From Sinohyriopsis cumingii (taxonomy: Eukaryota; Mollusca; Bivalvia; Unionida; Unionidae): 64,000 bases of DNA. The notes under the pieces are model-generated. The model saw only the letters and a program-made list of their open reading frames with translations, did no database searches and was not told the origin of the DNA. Both the position numbers and the translations under genes were made by a program. This document shows positions 11,503 to 23,533 of this stretch, one piece after another. Positions within the stretch are counted from its first letter, which is position 1. Every line of letters begins with the position of its first letter. The stretch spans positions 47,699,574 through 47,763,573 of the forward strand of contig CM068842.1 of assembly GCA_028554795.2 (NCBI GenBank), read 5' to 3'.

Positions 11503-13360
11503 CCTGTATCTGCTCTTATACTGTCCATAATGAAGATATTCCTGTACTTGCTCTTACACTGTCTACAGTGTAGTTGGCCCTGTATTAATTCTTATACTGT
11601 CTACAGTGTAGTAGACCACATATTAATTCTTGTACTGTCTACAGTGTAGTTGGCCCTGTATTAATTCTTATACTGTCTACAGTGTAGTAGACCATGTATT
11701 AATTCTTATACTGTCTACAATGTAGTTGGCCCTGTATTAATTCTTACACTGTCTACAGTGTAGTTGGCCCTGTATTAATTCTTATACTGTCTACAGTGTA
11801 GTTGGCCCTGTATTAATTCTTATACTGTCTACAGTGTAGTAGACCACATATTAATTCTTGTACTGTCTACAGTGTAGTTGGCCCTGTATTAATTCTTATA
11901 CTGTCTACAGTGTAGTAGACCATGTATTAATTCTTATACTGTCTACAATGTAGTTGGCCCTGTATTAATTCTTACACTGTCTACAGTGTAGTTGGCCCTG
12001 TATTAATTCTTATACTGTCTACAGTGTAGTTGGCCCTGTATTTATTCTTATACTGTCTACAGTGTAGTTGGCCCTGTATTAATTCTTATACTGTCTACAG
12101 TGTAGTTGGCCCTGTATTAATTCTTATACTGTCTACAGTGTAGTTGGCCCTGTATTAATTCTTATACTGTCTACAGTGTAGTTGGCCTTGTATTAATTCT
12201 TATACTGTCTACAGTGTAGTTGGCCCTGTATTAATTCTTATACTGTCTACAGTGTAGTTGGCCCTGTATTAATTCTTATACTGTCTACAGTGTAGTTGGC
12301 CCTGTATTAATTCTTATACTGTCTACAGTGTAGTTGGCCCTGTATTAATTCTTATACTGTCTACAGTGTAGTTGGCCCTGTATTAATTCTTATACTGTCT
12401 ACAGTGTAGTTGGCCTTGTATTAATTCTTATACTGTCTACAGTGTAGTAGACCACATATTAATTCTTATACTGTCTACAGTGTAGTTGGCCCTGTATTAA
12501 TTCTTATACTGTCTACAATGTAGTTGACCCTGTATTAATTCTTATACTGCCTACAGTGTAGCTGGCAATGTATTAATTCTTATACTGTCTACAATGTAGT
12601 TGACCCTGTATTAATTCTTATACTGTCTACAGTGTAGTTGGCCCTGTATTAATTCTTATACTGTCTACAATGTAGTTGACCCTGTATTAATTCTTATACT
12701 GTCTACAGTGTAGTTGGCAATGTATTAATTCTTATACTGTCTACAATGTAGTTGACCCTGTATTAATTCTTATACTGTCTACAGTGTAGTTGGCCCTGTA
12801 TTAATTCTTATACTGTCTACAATATAGTTGACCCTGTATTAATTCTTATACTGTCTACAGTGTAGTTGGCAATGTATTAATTCTTATACTGTCTACAATG
12901 TAGTTGACCCTGTATTTATTGTTACACTGTCTACAATGCATTTGGCCATGTATTCATTTTTAAACTGTCTGCAATGCAGCTGGCCTTGTATTTATTCTTA
13001 AACTTGCTAGAATGCAGTTGGCCCTGTATTTATTTTTTAACTGTTTACAATGCATTTGGCCACATATTAATTTTTAAACTGTCTACACTGCAACTGGCCT
13101 TGCATTTATTCTTAAACTTGCTACAATGCAGTTGGCTCTGTATTTATTCTTACACTGTGTATGATGTAGTTGGCCCTGTATTTATTCTTACGCTGTCTAC
13201 AATGCAGTTGGCCCTGTGTTCATCCTTAAACTGTCTACAATGCAGTTGGCCCTGTGTTCATCCTTAAACTGTCTACAATGCAGTTGGCCCTGTGTTCATT
13301 CTTAAACTGTCTACAAAGCAGTTGGCCTGGAAATTATTCTTAAACTGTCTATGATGAAGG
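11503..13360. repeat. 1.9-kb minisatellite of 38-bp units with higher-order periods
   Basis: About 48 units built from gtagttggccctgtattaat and tcttatactgtctacagt. Each unit contains the palindrome CTACAGTGTAG. Variant units recur with periods of 228 bp (11611 and 11839) and 152 bp (12564, 12716, 12868). The right end from about 12.93 kb is more diverged (tttttaaactgtctacaatg). Confidence 0.97.
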
Positions 13361-13800
13361 AATTACATCCCTTATCCACTCACAATTCTGACCATCCTAC
13401 TGGTTGCTTAAGGAAGGCTGCAATGTACTTTTTGAAACTTGTCTATTTTCAATAAATTATTCAATCCACCATGCTGGTGGATATTTTCAACCATTTTTGA
13501 TGTTATCCATAGTAGTTAGTATTCACAAACAAGTTCAGGGAACTTGCTTACTGTAACCTTGCTGCAGTTTATGTCTATAGTATATGTTTACTACATGTTT
13601 ACATGTATAAATATATTTCTGAAATAAAATTCCTCATCAAGTATATAAATGAAGATCATGAATAGCCAAGGTTAATGTTGTTGTTTTTCTTAAATATAAT
13701 TTTTTTAAAAGGAAACTGAGGTAAAGCTTATTGTGAAATGCTATGTGAAATCCCAACACCAAGATTCAAATAGCAGCTTCAGGTAATTCATTAGTGTGCC

Positions 13801-14000
13801 TTATATACTTTCTTGTAGGTGGAGGTCAACTGCAAACAACATAGATCTTGACATACTGTGCAAACAGATCAGGGTCTATGATGTTTATGCTATTATTCAA
13901 ACAAATTGCAAAGACCCACATCTGCCAGTGCATTATGTGATGGTAGATCTGGGTCAGTGCAGTTTGCAGTTGAACTCAACTTATAAGCGAGTTTATGCAG
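13801..14000. mobile_element. Foldback element, copy 2 (hairpins in reverse order)
   Basis: The left end is ttatatacttt and the right end cttataagcgagttta. The gatcagggtctatgatgttt hairpin comes before the gacccacatctgcc/gtagatctgggtcagtgcag hairpin, so this copy is inverted relative to copy 1. Confidence 0.85.
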
Positions 14001-15511
14001 TATTTAAACTGGTATTTTTCTGTGGAAACATTATACACACCTTTATGGACCCAGGTTTCTTGACTGTATACATTCCAATAAATTAATTTGTTTTCAAAAA
14101 CTGATGATAACATAAATGGTCATTTTGAATCCTGCAAAACAAGAACTTAAAATATGAGGAAACTATTAATTCTTAGACATACTGTTTGGAGGAATCTTAA
14201 AAATTCTTAAAGGGACTAAACTTAAAATGGCAATTATTTAAAAATCCTGCAATAACTTAAATTCATAAATTTTGTTATGCACAGATAAACATTTTTCTAA
14301 CTGGTAAATGCTTTGTTTTAGTTAGGAATCATAGTAGTATAGAGTAATTTCCCTTGTCACAGCAAGTCAGGACAAACCCAACACTTATGTTGTCTAGGTA
14401 TTCTTCAAATCACAGTGATATTTCAAACCAAAACATAAAGGCTTGACTTCAATATTTTATCATTTGCATACTTTTAGAAGTGTTAGAAGTGGCCATGAAA
14501 TTTGGTTATATATAAAAATATAAAAATGTTAGTTTTTTTGTATTTATATATAAAACTATAAAATGTTAGTTTTTTTGTATTTAAATAAGTAACTCTGTTA
14601 TATCTGGTAAGTCAAATGTCATGGTAAACATTGACATATTAAATTACACTTCCAACTTTATAGTGTCTTCTGGCCCTCACTTTTTTATAGTACTCAGTCT
14701 CTTATAGTATTATTATTAATCCAAAAAGAAACACATCATTTTAAAAATTGAATCTCTTCAACCAAAATGATGCTGCTGTAAAAATGTTCTTTGCTGATTT
14801 GGTACACTTAGCTCTAAGAATGAAAATGACCATATCTTTCAGAAAGACTTTTAAACAGCAACACATTTTTACATTGTTTACATTTTTTTTAAATATGAAG
14901 AATGAATTACAATTTTTTATATTAAAAAGTGATATTGCCACATTACACTAAACCATGTGGTATTTGGATGAAAAATGTAAGAGAAAATTGCCCTAATTAC
15001 TAGAAACCTTCTGTGTCTTTACATTGCAGCATTAGTTTTTATCACTTTTGTCACCCCCACTCCCTGATCTTCTGATCTCATTTCTAACAACAGGTATTAA
15101 CTATCAACACTGGATCTTATCTTCAATTTTAGTGCTAACAGAGAAATCATCAGAGAAGCTATGAAATATTGAGTAACCTACAATGTATGTGATCGTAAAG
15201 TAGTTAATTTTGATATGTCTCACATGTGTATTCAACAAGCAGAATGTAAATAACACCAGTGTGTTCAACACTCCATGGAACAAAATTGGACAACACACAC
15301 AAGCAACATGCCCATGCAAGCCCTGTAGTTCGCAAACCTGTTTAGCCAATAGAATAACTCCTGAGGCTAAGACATAAAAATAGACAAAATTTTCAATATC
15401 GTACTGAATTACCAACTGCACAATAGATCTAATGCATCTGAGCTACGCTTTTGTGTCAAAACAATTTTATGACATAGAGCAAAGATCCCATTCTTTAAAA
15501 CCTGTACATAC
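14001..15511. other. Start of the intron after the last exon found; no exon seen
   Basis: AT-rich. It contains a short duplication (atgttagtttttttgtattt twice near 14530 and 14570). No coding exon of the coiled-coil gene was identified here. Confidence 0.6.
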
Positions 15512-15694
15512 CTCTTTTTGCTCTTTCAATTTGGTTTCCAGACTGTCTTTCATTTTCTTCTCTTGCTCCAATTCATCCTTCAACTGTTTGAATTTCTGTC
15601 GATTCTCAATCTCTAGGTTTTCCTTCTCCTGTTGAATTTGCCAGTCTCGCTCTGATTCCATCACCTGACGCTCATGATTCACTGCCTCATGAAC
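15512..15694 (-). CDS. Coiled-coil exon, last one found (VHEAVNHERQVMESE...)
   Basis: The exon has 61 codons, phase 0 at both ends. The acceptor is CATTTTTCAG|G at 15696-15695 and the donor is AAAGAG|GTATGT at 15511-15510. The rod sequence includes EKENLEIENRQKFKQLKDEL and ends KLKEQKE. The good donor shows the gene continues to the left, but I found no convincing exon in 1-15511. The upstream intron begins with a 37-bp tandem array touching the acceptor region. Confidence 0.92.
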
Positions 15695-15696
15695 CT

Positions 15697-16965
15697 GAAA
15701 AATGACAGATGCTTACTTTGTACAAGACAGCAAAAAAATATAACATATTTATTTTGTACAGGACAGTAAAAGTATGAACAGATGCATACTTTGTAAACCA
15801 CAGTAAGAGTATAACCAGATGCATACTTTTTACATGACAGCAAGAGTAGGAAGAGATGCATACTTTGTACACGACAGTAAGAGTAGGAAGAGATGCATAC
15901 TTCGTACATGACAGTAAGAGTAGGAAGAGTTGTTTACTATGTACATGACGGTAAGAGTATGAACAGATCATTACCATATATATGACAGTAAGAGTATGAA
16001 GAGATGTTTACTGTGTACATGACAGTAAGAGTATGAAGAGATGTTTACTATGTAAATGACAGTAAGAGTATGAAGAGATGTTTACTATGTAAATGACAGT
16101 AAGAGTATGAAGAGATGTTTACTATGTAAATGACAGTAAGAGTATGAAGAGATGTTATTGTGTACATGACAGTAAGAGTATGAAGAGATGTTTTCTATGT
16201 AAATGACAGTAAGAGTATGAAGAGATGTTATTGTGTACATGACAGTAAGAGTATGAAGAGATGTTTACTATGTACATGACAGTAAGAGTATGAAGAGATG
16301 TTATTGTGTACATGACAGTAAGAGTATGAAGAGATGTTTACTGTGTTCATGACAGTAAGAGCATGAAGAGATGTTTACTATGTACATGACAGTAAGAGTA
16401 TGAAGAGATGTTTACTGTGTACACGACAGTAAGAGTATGAACAGATGCATACTTTTTACAAGACAGTAAGAGTATAACAGATGCTTATTTGTACATGACA
16501 GTAAGAGTATCACCAGATGCATACTTTGTCCATGACAGTAAGAATATGAGATGTTTACTACGTACATGACAGTAAGAGTATGAAGAGATGTTTACTGTGT
16601 ACACCACAGTAAGAGTACGAAGAGATGTTTACTGTGTACACCACAGTAAGAGTACGAAGAGACGTTTACTGTGTACATGACAGTAAGAGTATAAAGAGAT
16701 GTTTACTATGTACACCACAGTAAGAGTATGAACAGATGCATACTTTTTAACAATTGTTCAGTCATATCTCTACAATGTCTGCAGTGTGGCAGTTTATAGT
16801 GATGTCTAGCACTGGGACATCATGCCGCAGACATGTAGCATGATGTCCCACCCAGTCATATTATCCTGACACCAGGCCGACCAGTCCTAACACTAACCTC
16901 TTAATGCTGAGTATGAACAGATGCTTACTTTGTACATGACAGTAAGAGTATGAATAATACTATGA
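15697..16965. repeat. 37-bp minisatellite abutting an exon acceptor, with SINE piece inside
   Basis: About 28 units of catgacagtaagagtatga plus agagatgtttactatgta. Diverged units begin within a few bases of the acceptor of the exon at 15694. Near the right end a SINE fragment (16745-16910) interrupts the array, and units resume to about 16965. Confidence 0.93.
16745..16910 (-). mobile_element. SINE family B fragment nested in the 37-bp array
   Basis: It covers the 3' body only, from tttaacaattgttcagtcat to acctcttaatgctga. The tRNA-like head is absent. Array units lie on both sides. Confidence 0.85.
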
Positions 16966-17961
16966 AATCATTTTTCTTTATGGGTGTATTTTCCTGTTTC
17001 ATGAAAAACAGGAGCAAGGTTTTGTCGATTAAGACTGCAATGTTTAGCTGTGTAAACAGTTTTGTTTAGTTTACTGTATATAAATGTTTACCAAATTTGT
17101 AACCAGATAAATAAACATGCATGTGGCTGTCAGTGATGCAGGAAGTATCTGTTCAAATTAAATGATATATTTCAAACACCTCTGCTGAAGAGGACTATTT
17201 GGTATAATTTTTCTGTTAATTTTGTTAAAGTATGGATGAGTTTCAAATTGGCATTATTAGTAAAAAGCCAAAGTTGATAAGACTTGATTTTATAGCACTT
17301 TAAGCAACGTTATACACCTTGCTGGTCTACTTGTAATACAGACAGTCTATTTGTACATAAAAACAGACAGTTATTTTCATAGTCTATTTTGAAATTCAGC
17401 TAATCATTGGGACAACTGTAAGCTTTGATTCACCTCAGGCATTTCTACATCAAGCTCTGATGAGGTTTGGGGAATGAAATCAATTTCATACCACCAATGT
17501 AATGGTCTAGGTATCTACTGTCAAGTTACAAAGGAACCATGAATAATTTATGACCATTGTCACAAATTAAATATGATTTATTGTGTGAATAAACAAAATA
17601 AATCCACCATTGCCACTGTATTGTTTCTATGATTGTTGGAGGAAAATGGCTGATTATGACTACAGTGATTGGAGGTGTGTAGCTTAAGTGTGTGCCGATT
17701 GGTCAGCACATTTGCATGATTGGCAGCTTGTATCTGGTAAAAAAAGATTGCTGTCAATGCTTTACATTAATAGCAATCAAGCTATGTTTTTTGCCACAAA
17801 ACAATAATTTTTTTAACAAACTGGGATCACTAATATGTGACTAAATATAAATTAAAATGAACTTTAATATAAAGGCATTGGATCAACTTACATAATTTTC
17901 TAATACTGCACATTTGTATAGAGTAACAACATGACACACAGCTCGAACAACTTTTACTAAC
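16966..17961. other. Intron sequence without recognised elements
   Basis: Between the 37-bp array and the exon at 17962. Nothing repeated or coding was seen. Confidence 0.6.
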
Positions 17962-18063
17962 CTCCATTTGAAGCTCTTCTTTAAATCTCTCTTCTTGTTT
18001 TTGCTTCTCCCTCTCCAATCTGTCCACTAGCTTCTGCAATCTTTCAATTTCTTCATTCTTGGC
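17962..18063 (-). CDS. Coiled-coil exon (AKNEEIERLQKLVDRLE...)
   Basis: The exon has 34 codons, phase 0 at both ends. The acceptor is CTTTGTTTAG|G at 18065-18064 and the donor is ATGGAG|GTTAGT at 17961-17960. The heptads are strong (IERLQKLVDRLEREKQKQEE), followed by EELQME. Confidence 0.92.
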
Positions 18064-18713
18064 CTAAACAAAGATAGATATATTCCACATTTACCATTCT
18101 GTGAAAACCAATAGAATTAAGTCACTTTCTTGAACTAACATGCACGAGGACAATGTACAATTTATATACAATATATTGTAAATCAAGTTATACTATTCAA
18201 TGTCCTCATAAACACACAAATCCCTCTTTGGGTCAAACTCACCAAAAAATTGATTATACAACACGTGTCACAACCCTGATAGGAGGAAAGTGGCTGCTAA
18301 AACTCATGTAAAAAATGCCCTAATTTTCATGAAGCACGCTTGGTAACTTCTTATACCTTAGGGTTAAATCAATCTAAAACTATCTTAACATGGGTTATAT
18401 TCTAGACAACAATGTTACAACAGAGAATGACCTCCAAAGAGAAGAGCTCTGAGTATATACATGTGATGGGAGCATGCTTTATGCCATTTTTTATTTTTTA
18501 GTGACAAAGTTTTGGTATGGTTGAGTTACTGTGTAACCTTTTATCCTCCTTGAAATGCACCAACATACCAATTTTCAGGTGAAATAGGATCTAAGACACT
18601 GAGAACATAATAAAAGAGCAAATGAACAATGAATGAACCAAGATGAACAAAACATAACACTAAGGAAAGTCTCTGCTTGATATCGGCATTTTTAACTTGG
18701 ACAAAACTATATA

Positions 18714-18928
18714 ACAATATATCTGCATATAAGTCGAGTCCAACTGTAAACCACATAAACCCTTTTCTGCAATCATATAAGGTGCCAGCAGATCAGGGTC
18801 TATGTTGCTTGTTTTACTGATTGCTACTATTGAACTGCATAGAACCAGATCTGCTGGCACATTATGTGTAGGTAGATCTGGGTCTGTGCAGTTTGCAAGA
18901 TCGCATTTTGGACTTGACTTAGAAACTA

Positions 18929-18929
<1 letters not shown>
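18714..18929. mobile_element. Foldback element, copy 3, fused to (TA)n
   Basis: gcatataagtcgagtccaac at the left, cagatcagggtctatgttgc and then agatctgctggcac/gtagatctgggtctgtgcag hairpins. The right terminus is degraded and runs into the TA tract. Confidence 0.86.

Positions 18930-19008
<79 letters not shown>
18930..19008. repeat. (TA)n microsatellite continuing a foldback element end
   Basis: About 39 TA copies follow directly after ...gacttagaaactag, the degenerate right terminus of the foldback element at 18714-18929. In other copies that terminus reads gcgagtatatat. Confidence 0.97.
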
Positions 19009-19010
<2 letters not shown>

Positions 19011-19523
19011 GGTACACATTCACCCTTCAGACTACAGGATACATAATTTCTTTCAAAGATGATAATGCAGAATCCCCTGTCTCGAAGTGTGTCGAACTAA
19101 AATCAAATCCTCTGTCATATTTCTCTCAGTTTAAAAATAACCAAATATGCATTGAATTGGTTCAATATAAACACTATTAAAAGTGTGTCAGTTTTAGTCC
19201 TTGGAAATCCTGCAACCTTTTGGACCCCAAGATAATATGTACCATCTAGTTGTTCTGAAATTCATGCCCCCCTATTAGTATACGTTAATTCTCACTTTTG
19301 GATAAACTATTTTAACCTTAAGAAATTACACATAATTCATCTCCTACATGGGAATCTAAAAGTGACAGCTAGCCATGCAGAATACAGAATTATCAAAAAT
19401 ATAGTCCTACAAGTTAATATCTCCTAGACATCCCATATTTGATAAAAAAAATTCTAAACTATCACGTTTTCTCTTGCACATTTTTACTCAAAATCCTCCA
19501 AAAAACAATTGGGAAATATTTAC

Positions 19524-19682
19524 CCTGATGAGATGGGTATGGTCAGACACTTGTTGTGACAGTTTCTCGTCTGTTTTGGCAGCCACCTCTCTGCGCTCCT
19601 GATCAAATTCATGACGTAATTCCTCTATTGCCTGCTGCTTTTCCAGGAACAGCCTCTCCTGCAGCTGTAGCATGGCAGCATC
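19524..19682 (-). CDS. Coiled-coil exon (DAAMLQLQERLFLEKQQ...)
   Basis: The exon has 53 codons, phase 0 at both ends. The donor is CATCAGG|GTAAAT at 19523-19522. The acceptor at 19684-19683 (CAATGGTATAG|G) has almost no pyrimidine tract. The intron bases next to it are a copy of the unit that forms a tandem array at 20939-21468 in the same intron. The peptide is typical rod sequence (EELRHEFDQERREVAAKTDE). Confidence 0.88.
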
Positions 19683-20823
19683 CTATACCATTGTACAGTA
19701 TATAAATTTATTCATTTTGTTGATCTGAATGCCTGTATTTATAAACCATTTTATTATATGCTCATTTTTTTCTACGTTAACTTTGCATTTTCAGAATTAT
19801 TCAGTATTTTATGATACTGAACTCGTGCACAACTTCATATTGTACTCATAAAGGAACTACGTTTGTAAACAAACAATGGACGCAGATGGCCAGCACTTTT
19901 TCTTAACATAACATGTACACTCACATAGTAGGCAGTTTATGTTTTGGTTGATTACATTTGTTTCTGAATGAACTAAAGCAGATGTTTTGTGGACTACCAC
20001 TTATCAGCTGCTTAGCTACATTCCATGTTGAATTTCTTGATAAAGTGTTTTGGATTTAGGCAGCAGACGCCAGATTTTCATAAAACTGCTGGGTAGCTAC
20101 AAATAACATGCAAGTGACAAGGCATAAACTGTCTTCTATAGCTGGTAATAAGAATGGCAAAAATATACTTAGTTTTACATCCTGAATTTCCTTTCTTAGT
20201 TCTGCAAATCTGAATTACATAAGCCATGTCATGGGCTCTCAAGCTTGATTACACATTTCGAAATTGTACTGTAATTTTGACTATATTCCAAGTGCAATTA
20301 CATCCTCCTTTTTGATACTTGCAATTGAAAGACTTCATATTTTTCCCTCATTATGATTTCAAATATTCAATGACAGAACAGAAACACACTTGCAGATGTC
20401 AACAAGCTTCTCCCTCGCTACTTCAATTCGATGTATTTCATGTAGAATTTGCACAGATGAATCCAGTCCATGATCATGAAATTTCATAGAATCAATAAAA
20501 TTACACAAATCTATTCATTCCAGATGAAATGGAAAAGTTCTTGCAATGCGCATTCATCATTCACAATATGAATCTAAATTTCAATTATAAGTAGACCAAA
20601 ATGCCAAGTTTCTTTCAAAAGTTATGTAGCGCGCTGTTAAGTTCAAATTTATCTGGGCGGAGTTATGTACACATCAATAATGTTGTTGTTGTGTAATGAT
20701 GAATCTGCACTTGTGTATTTAGTTTGGAATATGGCATACATTTAGTTACTTTGTTTCTTGTAGTGTATTTTGTTTATATAATTAAGCCTTAGGTAGAAAA
20801 AGACAAATGAGTATATAATAAAA

Positions 20824-20938
20824 AGGTTACTGCATTTGTATGGGAAAATATGTTGGATGGATATACTGCACTTCCAAGGTCATGCAGTATTCCATCCAAA
20901 AAATTTGTTCATATTTTCCCATACAAATGCAGTAACCT
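20824..20938. repeat. Long hairpin with perfect 29-bp outer arms
   Basis: aggttactgcatttgtatgg...atatg at 20824-20852 is exactly complementary to the bases at 20910-20938. Inner arms ttggatgga/tccatccaa and atactgca/tgcagtat also pair. The loop is about 12 nt and one side has a 10-nt bulge. It could be a small snap-back transposon or a transcribed hairpin. Confidence 0.9.
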
Positions 20939-21468
20939 ATAAGTACAATATATAAACTTATTCATTTTGCTGATGCTGAATTCCTGATTTCATACACCAT
21001 TGTACAGTATATGCACTTATTCATTTTGCTTATCTTGAATGCCTGTATTCATACAACATTGCACAGTATATAAACTTATTCATTTTGCTAATCCTGAATG
21101 CCTGTATTCATACAACATTGTACAGTATATAAACTTATTCATTTTACTGATCCTGAATGCCTGCATTTATACAACATTGTACAATATAAAATATTAATCA
21201 TTTTGTTGATCCTGAATACCTGTATTCATATGCCTATAAACAGTATATAAACTTATTAATTTTGTTAATCTGAATGCCTGTATTCATATACCATTGTACA
21301 GTATATAAAAGTATTAATTTTGCTTACCCTGAATGCCTATATTCATACAACATTGTACAGTATATAAACTTATTAATTTTGTAGTTCTTGATAGTCTGTA
21401 TGTATAAACCATTGTACAGTATACAAACTTATTAATTTTGTTTATCTTGAATGCCTGTATTCACATAA
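20939..21468. repeat. 59-bp tandem repeat, about 9 copies
   Basis: The unit contains ttgtacagtatataaactta, ttcattttgctgatcctgaa and tgcctgtattcatacaac. A further, isolated copy lies at about 19687-19748, directly against the acceptor of the exon ending at 19682. Confidence 0.93.
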
Positions 21469-21513
21469 AAGTGGGCATGTGTAACTTCCTCCAGGGTGTG
21501 GGCTGGATAGCAA

Positions 21514-21829
21514 TTTTTAAATGTACCCATATCATTTAAATGTACCCATGTCATTTAAATGTATCCATATCATTTAAATGTACCCATATCATTTAAATGT
21601 ACCCATATCATTTAAATGTACCCATGTCATTTAAATGTACCCATATCATATAAATTTACCCATATCATTTAAATGTACCCATATCATTTAAATGTACCCA
21701 TATCATTTAAATGTACCCATGTCATATAAATGTACCCATGTCATTTAAATGTACCCATATCATTTAAATGTATCCATATCATTTAAATGTACCCATATCA
21801 TTCAAATGTACCCATATCATTTAAATATA
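21514..21829. repeat. 19-bp tandem repeat, about 17 copies
   Basis: The unit is catttaaatgtacccatat with few substitutions (tgtcat for tatcat, tatcc for tgtacc). It contains the palindrome ATTTAAAT. Intronic. Confidence 0.96.
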
Positions 21830-22445
21830 ACTGGATAAAACCAGATTGCGGGTGGGATGTGGCCCACAGGTTGCACATGTATGATATAAAGATATATCTT
21901 TTCTTTCATTTCTTGAACTTTGAAATGAAATTAATTGATGGAACAAATTATCAATTTGAATAAGAAGATAACAATCAGAAAAAATCCAGCAAATTGGCAC
22001 AGTATAGAGTTGAAACTTGTACTTTATTTTAATTTACAAAAAATGGCTGGTCTTTGAATTATCATGCATGGGAATAACCTTAAAAATTATAATTAATATT
22101 TCAATGTATAATTGTTGATGATCTTTAAAAGTAAAGGAAAATGTGCATGAAAATCAAAGACAATGTATTATCTTGTTTGTGTCAATAATGCAAACTTTTG
22201 AATAATTTATTATTTTATATGCAATACTTGCAGGAACAAAGACTTTAATCTGAAATGATTTATAGGTCAAATAACAGTGTACTTGTGAATGATTTTTGAT
22301 ATTAAAGGATTTTCCATGTTATAGTTATAAAAAAAAACATTTTGTATTTTTATAATTTAGTGGGATTAGTTTTCTTTTTATCATTATATGGATCTGAAAA
22401 ACTGTCAAAAGTAAACCTAGCAAAATGTTACTAATTATAACTGAC

Positions 22446-22551
22446 CATTTCTTTCCGCAGAGTCTGAAGAGTTCTTTTGTGTTCTTCAATCAAGCTGTCC
22501 CTGGCACTCCGTTCTCGAGCTGTCTGTTGTTGGGCTTCATGGAGTTCATTT
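22446..22551 (-). CDS. Coiled-coil exon (NELHEAQQQTARERS...)
   Basis: The acceptor is TTTATTTCAG|A at 22553-22552 and the donor is GAAATG|GTCAGT at 22445-22444. One base completes the split Arg, then 35 codons end KRTLQTLRKEM. It matches the phase-2 end of the previous exon exactly. Confidence 0.91.
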
Positions 22552-23354
22552 CTGAAATAAAATTTGGATTTAATATTACAAATCATACAATTTTCAAACT
22601 GATAAAATATTTGCAACTTTCATGAGAGGACCAATATGTGAAAATACACTTAGCCAGTAATAGAAAAAATGTTGACACAATATGCTTACTCCAAAGAGTC
22701 AATTGCTATTTAATTTTAGTTCGCAATGTGCAAATCTATAGATTTCACCAAACGTTTATTGGAAATTAAATATTATGACCAACAAAAACATAGAAAATTA
22801 ATAAAAAATCATTAAATTAATCTCAGCCCAAAATAGTGAAGATTTAATCTTCATTCATTTTGAGCTGATTGTAGAAGTTCATACCCACAAGCAGATTTTA
22901 TCTTCCATTTATGCAAAATACAACTAGTTTTCTAAGGAACATCATGTCTTCCATGCAAACTACAATATCAAGAAATCCCTGTTTGCATGGCATACAAAAA
23001 CTTTGACACCAAATGCTTCCACATATTCAGATTCATGTTACAATTGCCTTACCAATGGAATGGGTTTAACTATTCTGTACTAGATGTTGCAAACAAGATA
23101 ACAAGTATTTCAGATAGATGCTCTTCAGTTTAGAAAAACAAAAAAAGTACTGAAGGGTACAGCAGATGAATGTCCATTGCATCCCTAGTAAGTTTGATTT
23201 TTTTGTTAACATTCATCTATTATGAAAAGTGGAAACATAATTCATAAAGCTGAACATTTCTTATCTACTGTCTTATATTAAGGAACTCATTAACCCACTT
23301 TTCAATATATAAAGAACTCATTAACCCACTTTTTCATTTTTTAAAATGTAAAAC

Positions 23355-23533
23355 CTGAGTTTCATGCCCATGTCTTCCATCTCTGTATGTTCCTCCTGGA
23401 GTTCATTGAGACGCCGTGACAGCTGCAGAACCTCCTCCCTTAGCACCTCTACCTCATGGTTAGACTGCTTCCGTGTCTCCATCCTTTCTTGTCTTGTCTT
23501 GTCCTTCTCTTCTTCATACAATTTTGTTGTTTC
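23355..23533 (-). CDS. Coiled-coil exon (ETTKLYEEEKDKTRQER...)
   Basis: The acceptor is a strong poly-pyrimidine tract followed by CCTACAG|G at 23535-23534. The donor is CTCAG|GTTTTA at 23354-23353. The exon has 59 codons plus two bases. The heptad-rich centre includes LREEVLQLSRRLNELQEEH. The split codon forms Arg with the next exon. Confidence 0.92.

Noticed and set aside
12974-13267. 97-codon ORF with repeated Cys/Trp/Leu peptide
   Set aside because: It lies wholly within the 38-bp array and reflects the repeat.
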